A stretch of 64,000 nucleotides of DNA. It comes from Apricaphanius iberus. Its lineage: Eukaryota; Chordata; Actinopteri; Cyprinodontiformes; Aphaniidae. How positions within the stretch are numbered: position 1 is the first letter of the stretch; each line of letters begins with the position of its first letter. The stretch is taken from NCBI GenBank assembly GCA_028564705.1, contig JAPXFQ010002751.1, positions 155,849 through 219,848 of the forward strand, in the 5' to 3' direction. A model generated the notes under the pieces. That model saw only the letters and a list, made by a program, of their open reading frames with translations, was not told where the DNA came from and did not search any database. Positions 11,241 to 25,266 of the stretch are shown in pieces. Made by a program: the position numbers and the translations under genes.

Positions 11241-12698
11241 TAAATTGCTCTTCTTCAGCAGGGGCCTAACTACCCCCGCTTTAAAGGCAGCAGGAAAAAA
11301 CCCCGTCTGAAGGGAGCAATTCATAAAGTTTAAAATCTCATCTTTAAAAGAACCATAAAATTGCTTAAAAAACCTGGTGGGAATCGGGTCCAAAGCGCTT
11401 GTGGTGGGCCTCACTGAGGAGAAAACTTTATCAAGGGTCCCAGCTTCTACCAGGACAAAACTGTCCAGTGTTTGCTCTGGTGAAGGCAGACACTCTGATT
11501 TGTCTAAAACCATGTTTGTTTGAGAGGATAAAATATTACTTCTGATGGTGTCTACCTTCCCTCTGAAGTGGTCTGCATACTCCTCACAGAGACTGTTTGA
11601 GGGGGTTTTCTGAAAAGTATTAGAATTATGATGTAAAATGTTGTCAATGGTGGAAAACAGAATTTTGGGATTATTTTTATGTTCTGAGATGATTCTGGAA
11701 AAGTATGTATTTCTGGAATTTCTTAAAGTGTTATTATATAATCTGAGATGTTCTATGTATATCTGATGATTTATTGTGATTTTATTTTTTCTCCATTTCC
11801 TTTCTGCCACCCTGCAGCTCCTCTTTAATTTTCTAATAGCTGCATTTCTCCACGGTACTGTACGTTTTGAATGAGGGTTTATAACTTTAATTGGAGCCAG
11901 CAGGTTGAGAGCAGATTTAAGCCTACTGTTAAAATCATTAACGATAAAATCACAGGGGGCAGGTAAAGGTATAGGAGGAAATTTTTTTAAAACTTCAAGA
12001 AAACCTGCAGCCACTTCAGGGGTTAGATGACGCTTTCTGACAGTTCTCACAGAGGTCCCTGATTGGATAAAACTGGTGATATTAAAAAACACACAGTAGT
12101 GGTCAGAGACAGCCAAGTCAACAACAGAGGACACACTGGTGGACAGGCCATACGTGATGACCAGGTCCAGGTTGTGTCCTCTGTTGTGAGTCGGCTGCAT
12201 GACATGTTGGCTAAAATCCATGTAATTTAATATATTTAAAAAATTTGTTGATAAAGGATCTAAAAGGTTATCTATATGTAGATTAAAATCACCAGCTAAA
12301 ATTATCTTCTCATAAGAGTTGTGTAAAATTGATAAAAACTCTGAAAATTCTGGAATAAAAAGTGCATTCCTTTTCGGAGGCCTATAAACTGTGACACATA
12401 AAATCTGAGAAGTGCTAAAAACAGAGGCAGTGTATTCAAACGTGGTAAAATTATTAAATAAAACAGGTTTGGCGGAAAGAGTTGATGAACTAATAAAAGC
12501 TGTTCCGCCTCCCCTCTGGCTACTCCTCGTTGAATAAGAAAAGTTATAATTAGGTGGAGAGGCCTCTGTGAGAACAGCAGGGGCATCTGCACTCAGCCAT
12601 GTCTCTGTTAAAAATAAACACTGAAGGTTATTATCTAAAATCAAGTCATTTTTTATAAAAGTTTTATTCAGCAGAGAGCGAACATTTAAAAGTGCCAT
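11232..12698 (-). pseudogene. L2 LINE ORF2, AP endonuclease part
   Basis: The N-terminal half of ORF2 is the apurinic-like endonuclease that nicks the target DNA. Its signature residues occur in order: LNVRSL (metal-binding Asn), LTETWLS (catalytic Glu), VYRPP, GDFNLH, LDLVI and SDHY (catalytic Asp-His). After the domain comes the basic linker WRNAAIRKLKRSCRVAERKW and the pre-RT segment ending LDPIPTRFFKQF...VRPLLKK. The frame ends at a TAA at 11235-11237 caused by a one-base insertion; the following RT half is open in the next frame. The true start may lie further upstream than the ATG at 12698, since that ATG sits right at the Asn motif and a normal domain has little sequence before it. Confidence 0.9.
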
Positions 12699-12920
12699 AT
12701 TAATAGTGGTTGGTGATGGAGTGACTGTTTGACTTACTGTAGGTGGGATTTTTAGTAACTGTTTATGATTATTTGGGTTGCAATTTCTTAGTTTATGATT
12801 ATTTCTTCGCTCTCTGCTGACAATAACAGGTATGAATGAAGTAGGGTAAGGTCCAAGTCCGATATGTGAGTTACTGTTAAAATCAGGATTGAGTTCATAG
12901 GAACAAGGACCAGCTGCACA

Positions 12921-13889
12921 TCAGGATGTTGTGGATGGGGCAGAGAGGACAGGAGCAGCTGGAGCCGGTGCAGGGGACAGGGGTGGGCGAGGGTATGCCA
13001 GGCTTAATGCCAGCATGCGGGTACTTTGTCTGTTTAAATGTAGTCCATCTGCCCCCAATAATTGACTCCTACCCCAGAAAATGTTAAAATTGTCTATAAA
13101 ACCAATGTTGTGCATCACGGTAACAGAGGAAAGCCAAGTGTTGAGAGAGAGTAACCTGCTGAAGCGATTTATTCCTCTGTTTATGGTGGGAGTGGGGCCA
13201 GAAATAAAAACAGAAAGGGGCTTGTCTTTTAAAAGATTAAAAAGATGAATAAAATCCTGCTTTAAAAGCTCAGACTGCTGTTTACGGATGTCATTGGTTC
13301 CAGCATGAATTATAACTTTACTCACAGTAGGGAAACGTTGGATGGAGTCCAGAATCTGTTCAGATATATCCTTTACTGTATCTCCAGGAAAACAAAGGGT
13401 GACAGCTCCTCTCATCCTAACATGCCGGATAATAGAATCTCCAATGATGAGAGTGCTGGGTGGATGGTGTGCTGGCTGCTGGGCAGAAGACCTCTCGTTA
13501 TCCAGGACCTGCTGGATGTTGGGCAGCTTGGCATCCACAGGACTGCAGCGGTGTTTAGAGGGCGCCGAGGGCTCGTTCCGTGGATTCGGGGTGTAGTGAA
13601 GCACTCCTCGGCGTGTCCCGGCTTTAGTCCTGGGTCTGGCGCGACGTGGGTGGATACCGGAGTCTGACTGCTGCTCTGGTTGCTGGGAGGGGATGCGCGG
13701 CGGTCCTGCGGAGCTGCTGGTCTTCGGCGCGGTCGGAGGGACGGTCAGAGGAGGGAAGTCGTCCCCCAGGGCACCGAAGCGGTTCGACAGAGGAAGGCCG
13801 GGTGGAGGAGAACGGTGAAAGCCGCCCCGGGCGCCCCCACTGCGACCAGGCCCGACCGTCGACCACGCACCCTGGGGCGTGGTCGACAC
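12921..13889 (-). CDS. L2 LINE ORF1 with SGNH esterase domain
   Basis: The frame has about 322 codons. The first 140 residues are proline, glycine and arginine-rich and probably bind RNA. From about residue 145 comes an SGNH/GDSL-type esterase fold, with block I TLIIGDSIIRHV, block III HAGTNDI, and block V GADGLHLN holding the catalytic Asp-His pair. Such an esterase is a known second module of ORF1 in L2/CR1 LINEs; its substrate is not settled. The open frame begins at GTG directly after a TAG codon and no in-frame ATG lies before the esterase domain, so the natural start has been lost or was not an ATG. The catalytic residues are all present. Confidence 0.8.
   Translation of the reverse strand: MSTTPQGAWSTVGPGRSGGARGGFHRSPPPGLPLSNRFGALGDDFPPLTVPPTAPKTSSSAGPPRIPSQQPEQQSDSGIHPRRARPRTKAGTRRGVLHYTPNPRNEPSAPSKHRCSPVDAKLPNIQQVLDNERSSAQQPAHHPPSTLIIGDSIIRHVRMRGAVTLCFPGDTVKDISEQILDSIQRFPTVSKVIIHAGTNDIRKQQSELLKQDFIHLFNLLKDKPLSVFISGPTPTINRGINRFSRLLSLNTWLSSVTVMHNIGFIDNFNIFWGRSQLLGADGLHLNRQSTRMLALSLAYPRPPLSPAPAPAAPVLSAPSTTS
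13859..13888. repeat. 11-bp inverted repeat at the 5' edge of LINE ORF1
   Basis: GTCGACCACGC at 13859-13869 and its exact reverse complement at 13878-13888 are separated by eight bases. It lies across the first codons of ORF1, so in the element RNA it would form a strong GC-rich hairpin at the putative start. Confidence 0.8.
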
Positions 13890-14118
13890 ATGCTAGTGTA
13901 CATATACTCACAAGAAACTTTATAGCTTTGTTTTAGACATTATTTTATTTAAATAAAACAATTGCACATTCAAAATACTAATTATAATAATAATAATTAA
14001 AGAAAGAAATAAAAAAATGAACTCAACATATTAAATACAATATAGATAGCCTACATAAGTGTAAACAAGTGACATTAACTTAAATGCAATAGAAATACGG
14101 CACTGTGCAAAATAAGAT

Positions 14119-14241
14119 ATTAGTATCTTGTCTATCTATCTTATTTTATCTATCTTCTTTCAGCTATCTTATGTATCTATCTCATGTTATCTATCTTCTT
14201 TCAGCTATCTTATGTATCTATCTCATGTTATCTATCTTCTT

Positions 14242-14272
<31 letters not shown>
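14119..14272. repeat. (TATC)n-rich microsatellite with ~41-bp internal duplication
   Basis: A tract of TCTA/TATC tetranucleotides. Its middle part consists of two copies of a roughly 41-base unit (CAGCTATCTTATG...TCTTCTTT), and it ends in ten or so pure CTAT units. It lies inside the hAT element arm. Confidence 0.9.
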
Positions 14273-15415
14273 AAAAAAATGAAAAGATGATCTTTAAAAG
14301 AGCTCTGTTGGTGTTTTTGGTCCTGCCTTAAATTACTTCAGGAACTACACCACCACCTCCTTAATCTTACATGACTTGCTACAGCTTGACTTTCCTGGAT
14401 TTTCTTGAGGCAAAGTCATCTACGACATCATCATATGACAACCTCGGTACTTGGGCCGCGGTCCACGGTACAGTTCGGTACATGTTTTGTGTAGAAAGAG
14501 ACTGCTTTTTTAAATCCCAAAACAAATATTAAATTTTTTTGGGAAGTGGGAACAAAAAGCAAAATGTCACAGTTAACTTAATCCGCCCATAGTTGCAGGT
14601 TTGGGCAGGTCAAAGCCATGAGAATACAACATAAACGTGCTGTACGTCTCTCTGGGATTATTGTTCACACACAGGGCCGCAGTAACAGAATGTTTTCTGC
14701 ATTTTACCAGTTCTTTAAACAAGAGCGCATCTGACCACACTGACACAGGTGGCGAATATTCTTCGTGTGCCCGCTGCTCAAAGGGCATTTGTGTGTGCAT
14801 CAATGAATGGAGCGCAGCACATCTCCTCTTTGCTTTGCGCTCTGGCATACCGCAAATAGGAGATGAACACAGCGCAACCCGGCGCCCCTGAATGCTGGAG
14901 CCCACCCGGGCAGAAAGCGCTCATGTCGGGGAGACATTTGAGCAGCACCTAACACCAGGGCTGATTTCCGAAAAAAAGCGAAACCGACCCGTGTACATTT
15001 TTTTGCTCCTCACTGCTCCGTGATGCACGCATTGTGGAGAGGAGTTCGTGTCTCTATGCCAACCAGCTGCTGGAGCAGGGAACAGCGAGCTGGTTGTTGC
15101 ACCTGTGTCTGGGAGCGCGGCGCAGTTTGGTAACGCTTTGTGGCGCATAATGTTTTGTTCGGCACCGTGAGCTAAGTGTATGTGTGATCCCTTCAAGTCC
15201 CCACTGGTCTTATAATAAAAGCCCTTAACAGTTAAAGTCAATGCCTTGTAAAGCTGTAGACTGTAAATTGTAAATCCTAACGCTGTTACACTTGTTGCAG
15301 TGTCAAGTACAATAACAGCGGAAAGTTCTTAACGCGTCTCTGGCGCCCCCTGGGTATGCGGCGCCCTTAGCATTTGCCTATACTGCCTATGCCTCGGGCC
15401 GGCCCTGAATCCGCG

Positions 15416-19032
<3,617 letters not shown>

Positions 19033-19196
19033 CTTTTGTGAAGTTCCAGGGATCACAGGGAATAATTAGATAGAGAGATCACCTTTGCAGAGAAAAATAT
19101 TGAAGAAGTTAGATTTGACTGTAAGGATGTGTGCTTACTTTCTGTGCCAACAACCTCAAAACATTGCTCCAAATTTGAGCTGTCTGAGATTTGTTG

Positions 19197-19232
19197 TAGT
19201 AACTGGAAACCCAGCTGGGTTTCCAGTTACTA
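19197..19232. repeat. 36-bp perfect palindrome
   Basis: The sequence reads the same on both strands over 36 bases with no spacer, centred on CCCAGCTGGG. The halves TAGTAACTGGAAACCCAG and CTGGGTTTCCAGTTACTA are exact complements and the match fails only at 19196/19233. In RNA it would make a stem of up to about 16 pairs with a minimal loop. It lies 165 bases after the klf15 stop codon. Confidence 0.95.
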
Positions 19233-19984
19233 GTGATGGGGCTCAACACCCACAAGGCCTTGGTGCCGTTGCTTTTTGTCTGGATCTACTGCGCTGATAT
19301 TTGTTCAGTTCTTGTCTTTTATGTCAGCAGAAGATACAATTACTTTGTTTTCTTTTAGTCACGTTTATATGAGGCTTTTGGTAACACATTTTCATGTCCA
19401 GTCTGACTATTGGTTTCTTCTGAGCTGTCTGGGACATTCAGTCTCTGATATAATCTTTAGTTGGATCCTGATCACCAGAGAGTGGTAATATTTTAGGCTA
19501 TTTAAGTTCTTTAGAAGAAAAGTCATCTATACATAGTGATTGTCTTCAGTAGGTTAGTCCAGGCCTTTTATCTGATTTTTTGCTGGAGAGCAAAAGTTGT
19601 CTTCAAAATCAGGCATTTATTCTGCTCTTACCACCAAGCTGACATTAAGACCCAGAGCAGATACTTATGTTGGCACTATACACCATAGGGATCTTGCAAA
19701 CATGGGAAAAAAAATGAAGAGTGCATAAACCGGAGATTTAGAGTAATATATACGTTTGTTAATAGCCTTTATGGCCTGCAAAGCAAATTACTTATGAATT
19801 CCTTATTAACTTTCTCCAGAGGTAATAGGGAGTTGTCTCCATCTTAAGACAACAATCTTTTAAAAAGAAAAAAAGTCGAGGCAATCTAATGAGTAAAAAT
19901 ACACACAAAATAACCAAGGAGATGGAGGTTTTCATAATTAGATGTGGTCCCAATGGGCAGCTGTCAGTGCTATGTATAAGGCAA

Positions 19985-20170
19985 AGCAAGGCAATTTTAT
20001 TTCTATAGCACACTTTCAACACAAGGCAATTCGAGGTGCTTTACATGATTCAGTGGTAAAGAAACCAAATATATGATAAAAATATGAAAATTAAAACAAA
20101 TCACTACTAAAATAAATGCATTTAGTAACTGAAGCATAAAAAATTAAATTTAAGGATGGAAGGATTTAAG
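19985..20170 (-). mobile_element. LINE 3' tail (L2-related, second subfamily)
   Basis: Minus-strand reading gives ATCATGTAAAGCACCTCGAA...TGTGCTATAGAAATAAAATTGCC. The same sequence recurs at 38150-38290, where it is joined to a recognisable LINE C-terminal frame, so it is the 3' end of that LINE subfamily. Confidence 0.7.
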
Positions 20171-20925
20171 AATTTAAAATATAAGGATGTTAGTGACTGT
20201 TCAGAATAATTCTTTTTGAAAATATCAGTATGACTGAATGTTTCAGTTTCAGCTATCATCTGAGCAATTTTGCTAATGACAGGACCTGCCTTAACTCTAC
20301 CTTATTTGTAACTGGAAACACCATGATAGCCTTGTACCTCAGCTAGCAAGAATGTTTTGTTGTTACAATGCTGAAGTTCACATTATACGAACCTACCTAC
20401 TGAACTACCAGGAGAGTGAACCTCCACGGAATTCAAGGACGAAAACTGCTAGTGAGTCCATTATACGGTTCCAGAAACCCCCCTTACTGCCAATCCTGTC
20501 TGATGCATCATTCTAAATATAAAAGACTGTCACTCTGCTGTTCAATCATATTTCATTTATGTGTAGTAATATCAGTGGGTATACAATTTGATAGCTCATT
20601 CCATTGATTCAATTTTTGAATTTGTAATGCTGGTGTGATCAGAGAAATTTGCATCCTATGAATGTATGTACATACGCAGGACTGTTCAGACTGTTCTGAG
20701 AGCACACCTGCAAACAAATCAATGGTTGTAAATATCTTCAGTTATCTGTAAATGTATTTGTATATCAATTAGTACACACACACATTATATATATATAAAA
20801 ATTTACAAATAAAATGTATTAAACATAATTTCTAATTTTTACTTTATGTTTTGTCTCTAAGTGTTTTTGATAATTAAATAATTAATTAAATAATAAATAA
20901 TTTTAATATCCAGATTAAGATGAGA
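20171..20925. other. non-coding, no feature recognised
   Basis: AT-rich sequence with a poly(A) signal at 20808. No gene was seen. Confidence 0.4.
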
Positions 20926-20926
20926 C

Positions 20927-20959
<33 letters not shown>

Positions 20960-20968
20960 ATATATACA

Positions 20969-21031
<63 letters not shown>
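20926..21031. repeat. (TA)n microsatellite abutting a Tc1 end
   Basis: About 50 TA units with two interruptions (TTTA and CAG). Tc1/mariner elements insert at TA, and the Tc1 remnant begins exactly where the tract stops. Confidence 0.95.
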
Positions 21032-21032
<1 letters not shown>

Positions 21033-22026
21033 TCACTCCCCTAAAGGATTATTAGGAACACCTGTTCAATTTCTACTTAATGCAATTATCTAATCAACCA
21101 ATCACATGGCAGTTGCTTCAATGCATTAAGGGTGTGGTCCTGGTCAAGACAATCTCCTGAACTCCAATCTGAATGTCAGAATGAAAAAAAAAAGGGATTT
21201 AAGCAATTCTGAGCGTGGCATGGTTGTTGGTGCCAGACGGGCCGGTCTGAGTATTTCACAATCTGATCAGTTACTGTGATTTTCACGCACAACCATTTCT
21301 AGGGTTTACAAAGAATGGCATGAAAAGGGAAAAACATCCAGAATGCGGCAGTTCTGTGGGCGAAAATGCCTTGTTGATGATAGAGGTCAAAGGAGCGATT
21401 CAAGCTGATAAAAGAGCAACTTAGACTGAAATAACCACTCGCAAAGCAAAGCATTTGTGAAGCCACAACACGCACAACCTTGAGGCGGATGGGCTACAAC
21501 AGCAGAAGACCCCACCGGGTACCACTCATCTCCACTAAAAATAGGAAAAAGAGGCTACAATTTGGTCTGACCCTCGATTTCTGTTGAGACGTTCAAATGG
21601 TAGAGTCAGAATTTGGCGTAACCAGAATGAGAACATGGATCCATCATGCCTTGTTACCACTGTGCAGGATGGTGGTGGTGGTGTAATGGTGTGGGGGGTG
21701 TTTTCTTGGCACACTTTAGGCCCCTTAATGCCAATTGGGCATTGTTTAAATGCCACGGGCTACCTGAACATTGTTTCTGACCATGTCCATCCCTTAATGA
21801 CCACCATGTACCCATCCTCTGATGGCTAGTTCCAGCAGGATAATGCACCATGTCATAAATCTTGAATCATTTAAAATTGGTTTCTTGAACATGACAATGA
21901 GTTCACTGTACTACAATGGCCTCCACAGTCACCAGATCTCAACCCGATAGAGCATCTTTGGGATGTGGTGGAACTGGAGCTTCGTGCCCTGGATGTGCAT
22001 CCCACAAATCTCTATCAACTGCAAGA
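21032..22026 (+). pseudogene. Tc1-like transposon A, transposase relic, 3'-truncated
   Basis: The end begins ACTCACTCCCCTAAAGGATT, a common fish Tc1-like terminus. A plus-strand transposase relic follows. From about 21190 there are N-terminal paired-like pieces (GHGMVVGARRAGLS-like codons in shifting frames). At 21584-21829 there is the catalytic core with GGGGVMVWGVFSW. The second catalytic Asp is in FQQDNAPCH (about 21832) and the final Glu in WPPQSPDLNPIEHLWD (about 21917-21965). Tc1 transposases cut and paste using the DDE triad. Stops and frameshifts make this copy dead. It stops abruptly at about 22026, where a different Tc1 begins in the opposite orientation. Confidence 0.8.
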
Positions 22027-22990
22027 ATTGTTTCAATTCCTTCATCCTCAAGGGACTGCCTGCATACTCTTGCCACATGAAGCCGGGCATTGTCGTGCAT
22101 CAGCAGGAAACCAGGACCTACTGCACCAGCGTAGGGTCTGACAATGGGTTCAAGGATTTCATCTCGATACCTTATGGCAGTCAGAGCATCATTTCCTAGG
22201 CAGTAGAGATCTGTGCGTCCCTCCATGGATATGCCTCCCCAGACCATCACTGACCCAACATCAAACCTTTCATGTTAAACGAAATTGCAGGCAGCATAAC
22301 GTTCTCCTTGTCTTCTCTAGACTCTTTCGGACTTGCCAATTCAGGTGTTCTTGAGCAAATGCCAGTCGAGCTCCATGGTGCTGGGCAGTGAGCAAAGGGC
22401 CCACTACAGGACGTATGGCCCTTAAGCTAATCTTCATGAAGTCTGTTCCTGATTGTTTGGGTAGAGACATTCACACCAGTGGCCCTCTGGAGGTCATTCT
22501 GTAGGGCACCAGCAGTGCTCAGCCTGTTCCGCCTTGGACAAAGGAGCAGGTATCGGTCCTGCTGATGGGTAGAGGACCTTCTACGGCCCTGTCCAGCTCT
22601 CCGAGAATAAGCACGTCTCCTGAAATCTCCTCCATGTTCTGCAGATTGTGCTGGGAGACACATTAAACCTTCTTGCTGCAGCACGTGTGGATGTGCTATC
22701 CTGGAGAAGTTGGACAACCTGTGCAACTTCTGTAGGGTTAAGGAATCGCCTCATACTGCCAGTAGAGATAATTACTCAAGCCAAAACCAGCAAAAAAAGA
22801 TCAAGAGGGAGAAACTTGAAATGACCTCCACATGTAAAACCAGTCCTGTTTTGAGGGTTTTCTAATTGTTGCCACTGTAGTGCACCTGCTGTTAAGTCCA
22901 TGAACACCAATACAGAAAGTGATTGACGATGCCCTCAGCTGCTTAACCAACCAGGAAATTATCAGACAGGTTTAATTGATTACATTTGTG
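22027..22990 (-). pseudogene. Tc1-like transposon B, transposase relic, 3'-truncated
   Basis: On the minus strand the N-terminal DNA-binding part is at 22726-22430 ([15 protein letters not shown]..., ending [18 protein letters not shown]). The central part at 22430-22270 contains HLNWQVRKSLEKTR in degraded form. The core at 22250-22027 has MMVWGGISMEGRTDLY and the catalytic Asp in LLMHDNARLHVARVC. The reading stops at LEDEGIETI, before the WP...PDLNPIEH block that should carry the last Glu, because it is fused there tail-to-tail with Tc1 A. The outer end at about 22990 adjoins a second (TA)n tract. Several frameshifts are present. Confidence 0.8.
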
Positions 22991-22992
22991 AG

Positions 22993-22997
<5 letters not shown>

Positions 22998-23045
<48 letters not shown>
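22998..23045. repeat. (TA)n microsatellite between Tc1 relics
   Basis: About 24 uninterrupted TA units between the end of Tc1 B and the start of Tc1 C. Confidence 0.95.
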
Positions 23046-23046
<1 letters not shown>

Positions 23047-23134
23047 TACCATACCATACATTACGGTGTAATACAAAGTTCACTTATTTCAGTAATTTAA
23101 CTTAAGAAGTAAAACTATTTTATGATATAGACTA

Positions 23135-24764
23135 GTTTATTGGTTTATTGGTAAAAGGATCCTCATTAGCTGTCACCAAAGTGGGACGAGCTAGTCTTCC
23201 TGGGGTCCATACAAAAACAAGACAAAAGACAAATTTAAAATACACAAAATATAAGTCGAAATCTTACAATGGTCATCTAAAAGCCGCGAAACATTACAGA
23301 CAGCATATCAATGTGTTCTGCCCATGACAGCTGACTATCAGTTATTATGCCCAGTACTTTTACTTTATCTACCTGTTCTATAGGTTCTCCGGACAAATTT
23401 AAACTAATCTTTGGTGTGAATGACAATTTATTATTTGATCGCAAGATAATAGATTTGGTTTTTGAAATGTTCAGCACCAACTTATTTAGTTTTATCCAAT
23501 CAAAGATCATATCTAATTCAGCCGATAAAACATTTTCTAATTCACTGACAGTTTTTGCAGCATAATACAATGTGGAGTCATCGGCATACATTTTTTTACA
23601 GTTGCTTTACTCAAAACTAATGGTAAATCATTCGTGAAGATGGCATATAAGAGCGGACCCAGGCAGCTCCCTTGGGGGATCTCACAGTCCAATAACTTAG
23701 AGTCAGACCAGCTGCCACTGTAATAGACCCGTTGTGTCCTTTTTGTGAGATAACGCTTCATAAATAATATGGCAGTAGGACTAAATCCATAGCATTTTAA
23801 TTTACCAATGAGCAGACTGTGATCTAGGACATCAAATGCCGCACTAAAATAAAGTAATACTGCACCAGTCATCTTTGAGTTATCAATTTCCTCAAGCCAG
23901 TTATCCGTCATTACTCTAAGGGCGGAACAAGTTGAATGATTCTGTTTATTAGCATGTTGAAATCCTGTGTTTAAGCCGTTACAGTCAAAGTACTCCTGTA
24001 TTTGTGAATAAACTATTCTCTCCATCAGTTTACTGAGAACTGGGAGAATAGTGATAGGTCGACTGTTGTTCCCAGTCAGTGCTAGTCTGCTATCTTTAGG
24101 TAAGGGAATAACCTTACCCTCTTTCCAGATTGTGGAATAAACCCCTTTCAATAAGCATGCATTCAATATATGACATATTGGACTGTAAATGTAGTCAGCT
24201 GCCAGACCAAGTACTTTACTGTCCAGCATTCATCAGTACCCACTGAGCTATGTTCAGGCAGAGACTTCAATAACATCCATACTTTCCGCCAATCTATGCT
24301 ATTAAATTAAAAGTGCAACTCTTATCGAACATCACATTATTTTTTATGAGCTTTAAATCATCAGAATCATTATTGTTCATTGACTGTCTCAGTGTTTTAA
24401 CCTTATTTACAAAATAATCCTTAAAATAAATTCCAATATCAGATGGTTTGGTCAGAAACATGCCTTCAGATTCCACAAAAGAAACCCCAACAGTTGTCAT
24501 TCTCCCCATAATTTCATTAAGGGTTTTCCAGAGCGCTTTACCATCTCTCTTTACAGCATCTATTCTTTGCATGTAGTACTCTTTTTTCATATATCTATTC
24601 AATTTTGTTACCTGGTTTCTCAGTTTACAATACTTGAATTTGTCCTCCACTAATCCAGACTTTAATAATAATAATTTGGATTCATCTCTTTCTTTCATGA
24701 GGCTCTTAAGAGTGTCATTCAGCCATGGAGCTAGCCTCCCTTTTACAATACAATACTTACATGC
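23135..24764 (-). pseudogene. Rex1/CR1-like LINE fragment (pre-RT, RT)
   Basis: Minus strand: the pre-RT linker is at 24764-24294 (RLAPWLNDTLKSLMKERDES, then KKEYYMQRIDAVKRDGKALWKTLN). The fingers/palm are at 24229-23590 (ITILPVLSKLMERIV, LLYFSAAFDVLDHSLL, EIPQGSCLGPLLYAIFTNDLP). After a one-base frameshift near 23590 comes the catalytic MYADDSTLYYAA and LVLNISKTKSIIL (23591-23277). The tail to 23135 has GGATCCTCATTAGCTGTCAC and CTTCCTGGGGTCC, which I associate with Rex1-type 3' ends. The endonuclease part is missing, so the copy is 5'-truncated. At least two stops lie between 24294 and 24230, besides the frameshift. It is inactive. Confidence 0.8.
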
Positions 24765-24892
24765 ATCCATCCATCCATCCATCTTCTTAACCGCTTATCC
24801 AATTCAGGGTCACGGGGCAGCTGGAGCCTATCCCAGCAATTATCAGGCGTTAGGCAGGGTACACCCTGAACAGGACGCCAGTCTGTTGCAGG
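24765..24892 (-). mobile_element. 5'-truncated SINE with 13-bp TSD
   Basis: The 128-base piece is the 3' part of the SINE that is complete at 35348-35721 ((ATGG)n tail, AAGCGGTTAAG, CAGCTGCCCCGTGACCCTGA). It is bordered by AATACTTACATGC at 24752-24764 and again at 24893-24905, an exact 13-base target duplication, so this is a separate and fairly recent insertion at the LINE/Tc1 junction. Confidence 0.9.
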
Positions 24893-25266
24893 AATACTTA
24901 CATGCAAAGCAAGATATTTTAAGCCATTATTTTTACAACTTTGATGATTATGCCTTTCAACCTATAAAAAAAACAAAATTCAAAAACTCAGAAAAGTGGA
25001 ATATTACATGAAATCAATAGAACAAGGATTTTAAGTAGGTAAACGCTGGACCTCTGAAAAAGCAGAATCATGCATGAACCATGAAATCATCATCTACTCA
25101 GTACTTGGTTTGGGCCCTTTTCATCAATTTCTGAAAAGATGCGATATGACATGAATGCTATCAGCCTGTGGCACTGCTGAGGGGTTATGGAAGGCCAGGA
25201 TGCTTCAATAGCGGCCGCTCGTGTCTCTCATCTTTCTCTTGGCAATGATCCATTGACTCTTCATGG

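Larger units (their letters stand above)
9724..13910 (-). mobile_element. near full-length L2/CR1-group LINE nested in the hAT element
   Basis: On the minus strand the order is ORF1 with an SGNH-type esterase domain (13889-12921), the AP endonuclease (12698-11240) and the reverse transcriptase (to 9905), then a short AT-rich 3' end. This is the standard architecture of esterase-carrying L2/CR1 LINEs. The word CAAGAAA occurs just outside both proposed ends (9717-9723 and 13911-13917) and may be the target duplication; at seven bases it is only suggestive. The ends are AT-rich, which is where such elements often stop. The element is broken by one frameshift in ORF2 and an unclear ORF1 start. 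Confidence 0.85.
9519..15407. mobile_element. hAT-type DNA element with perfect 8-bp TSD, hosting a LINE
   Basis: The left end starts CAGGCCCGGCCCT at 9519; the right end in reverse complement starts CAGGGCCGGCCCG. Both continue with AGGC and GGCGCC words within the first 60 bases. The element is flanked by AATCCGCG at 9511-9518 and again at 15408-15415, an exact 8-base target duplication, which with CAG...CTG ends fits the hAT superfamily. Removing the LINE at 9724-13910 leaves about 1.7 kb with no transposase, so it is a non-autonomous member. The 14573-14905 minus-strand frame inside it matches no transposase I know. Confidence 0.85.
19033..20830 (+). other. probable klf15 3' UTR and downstream sequence
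   Basis: Sequence after the stop codon has no second coding frame of note. The clearest candidate poly(A) signal, AATAAA, is at 20808-20813, about 1.8 kb after the stop. The real 3' end could be earlier and only transcript data would fix it. A perfect palindrome (19197-19232) and a LINE tail (19985-20170) lie inside. Confidence 0.45.
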
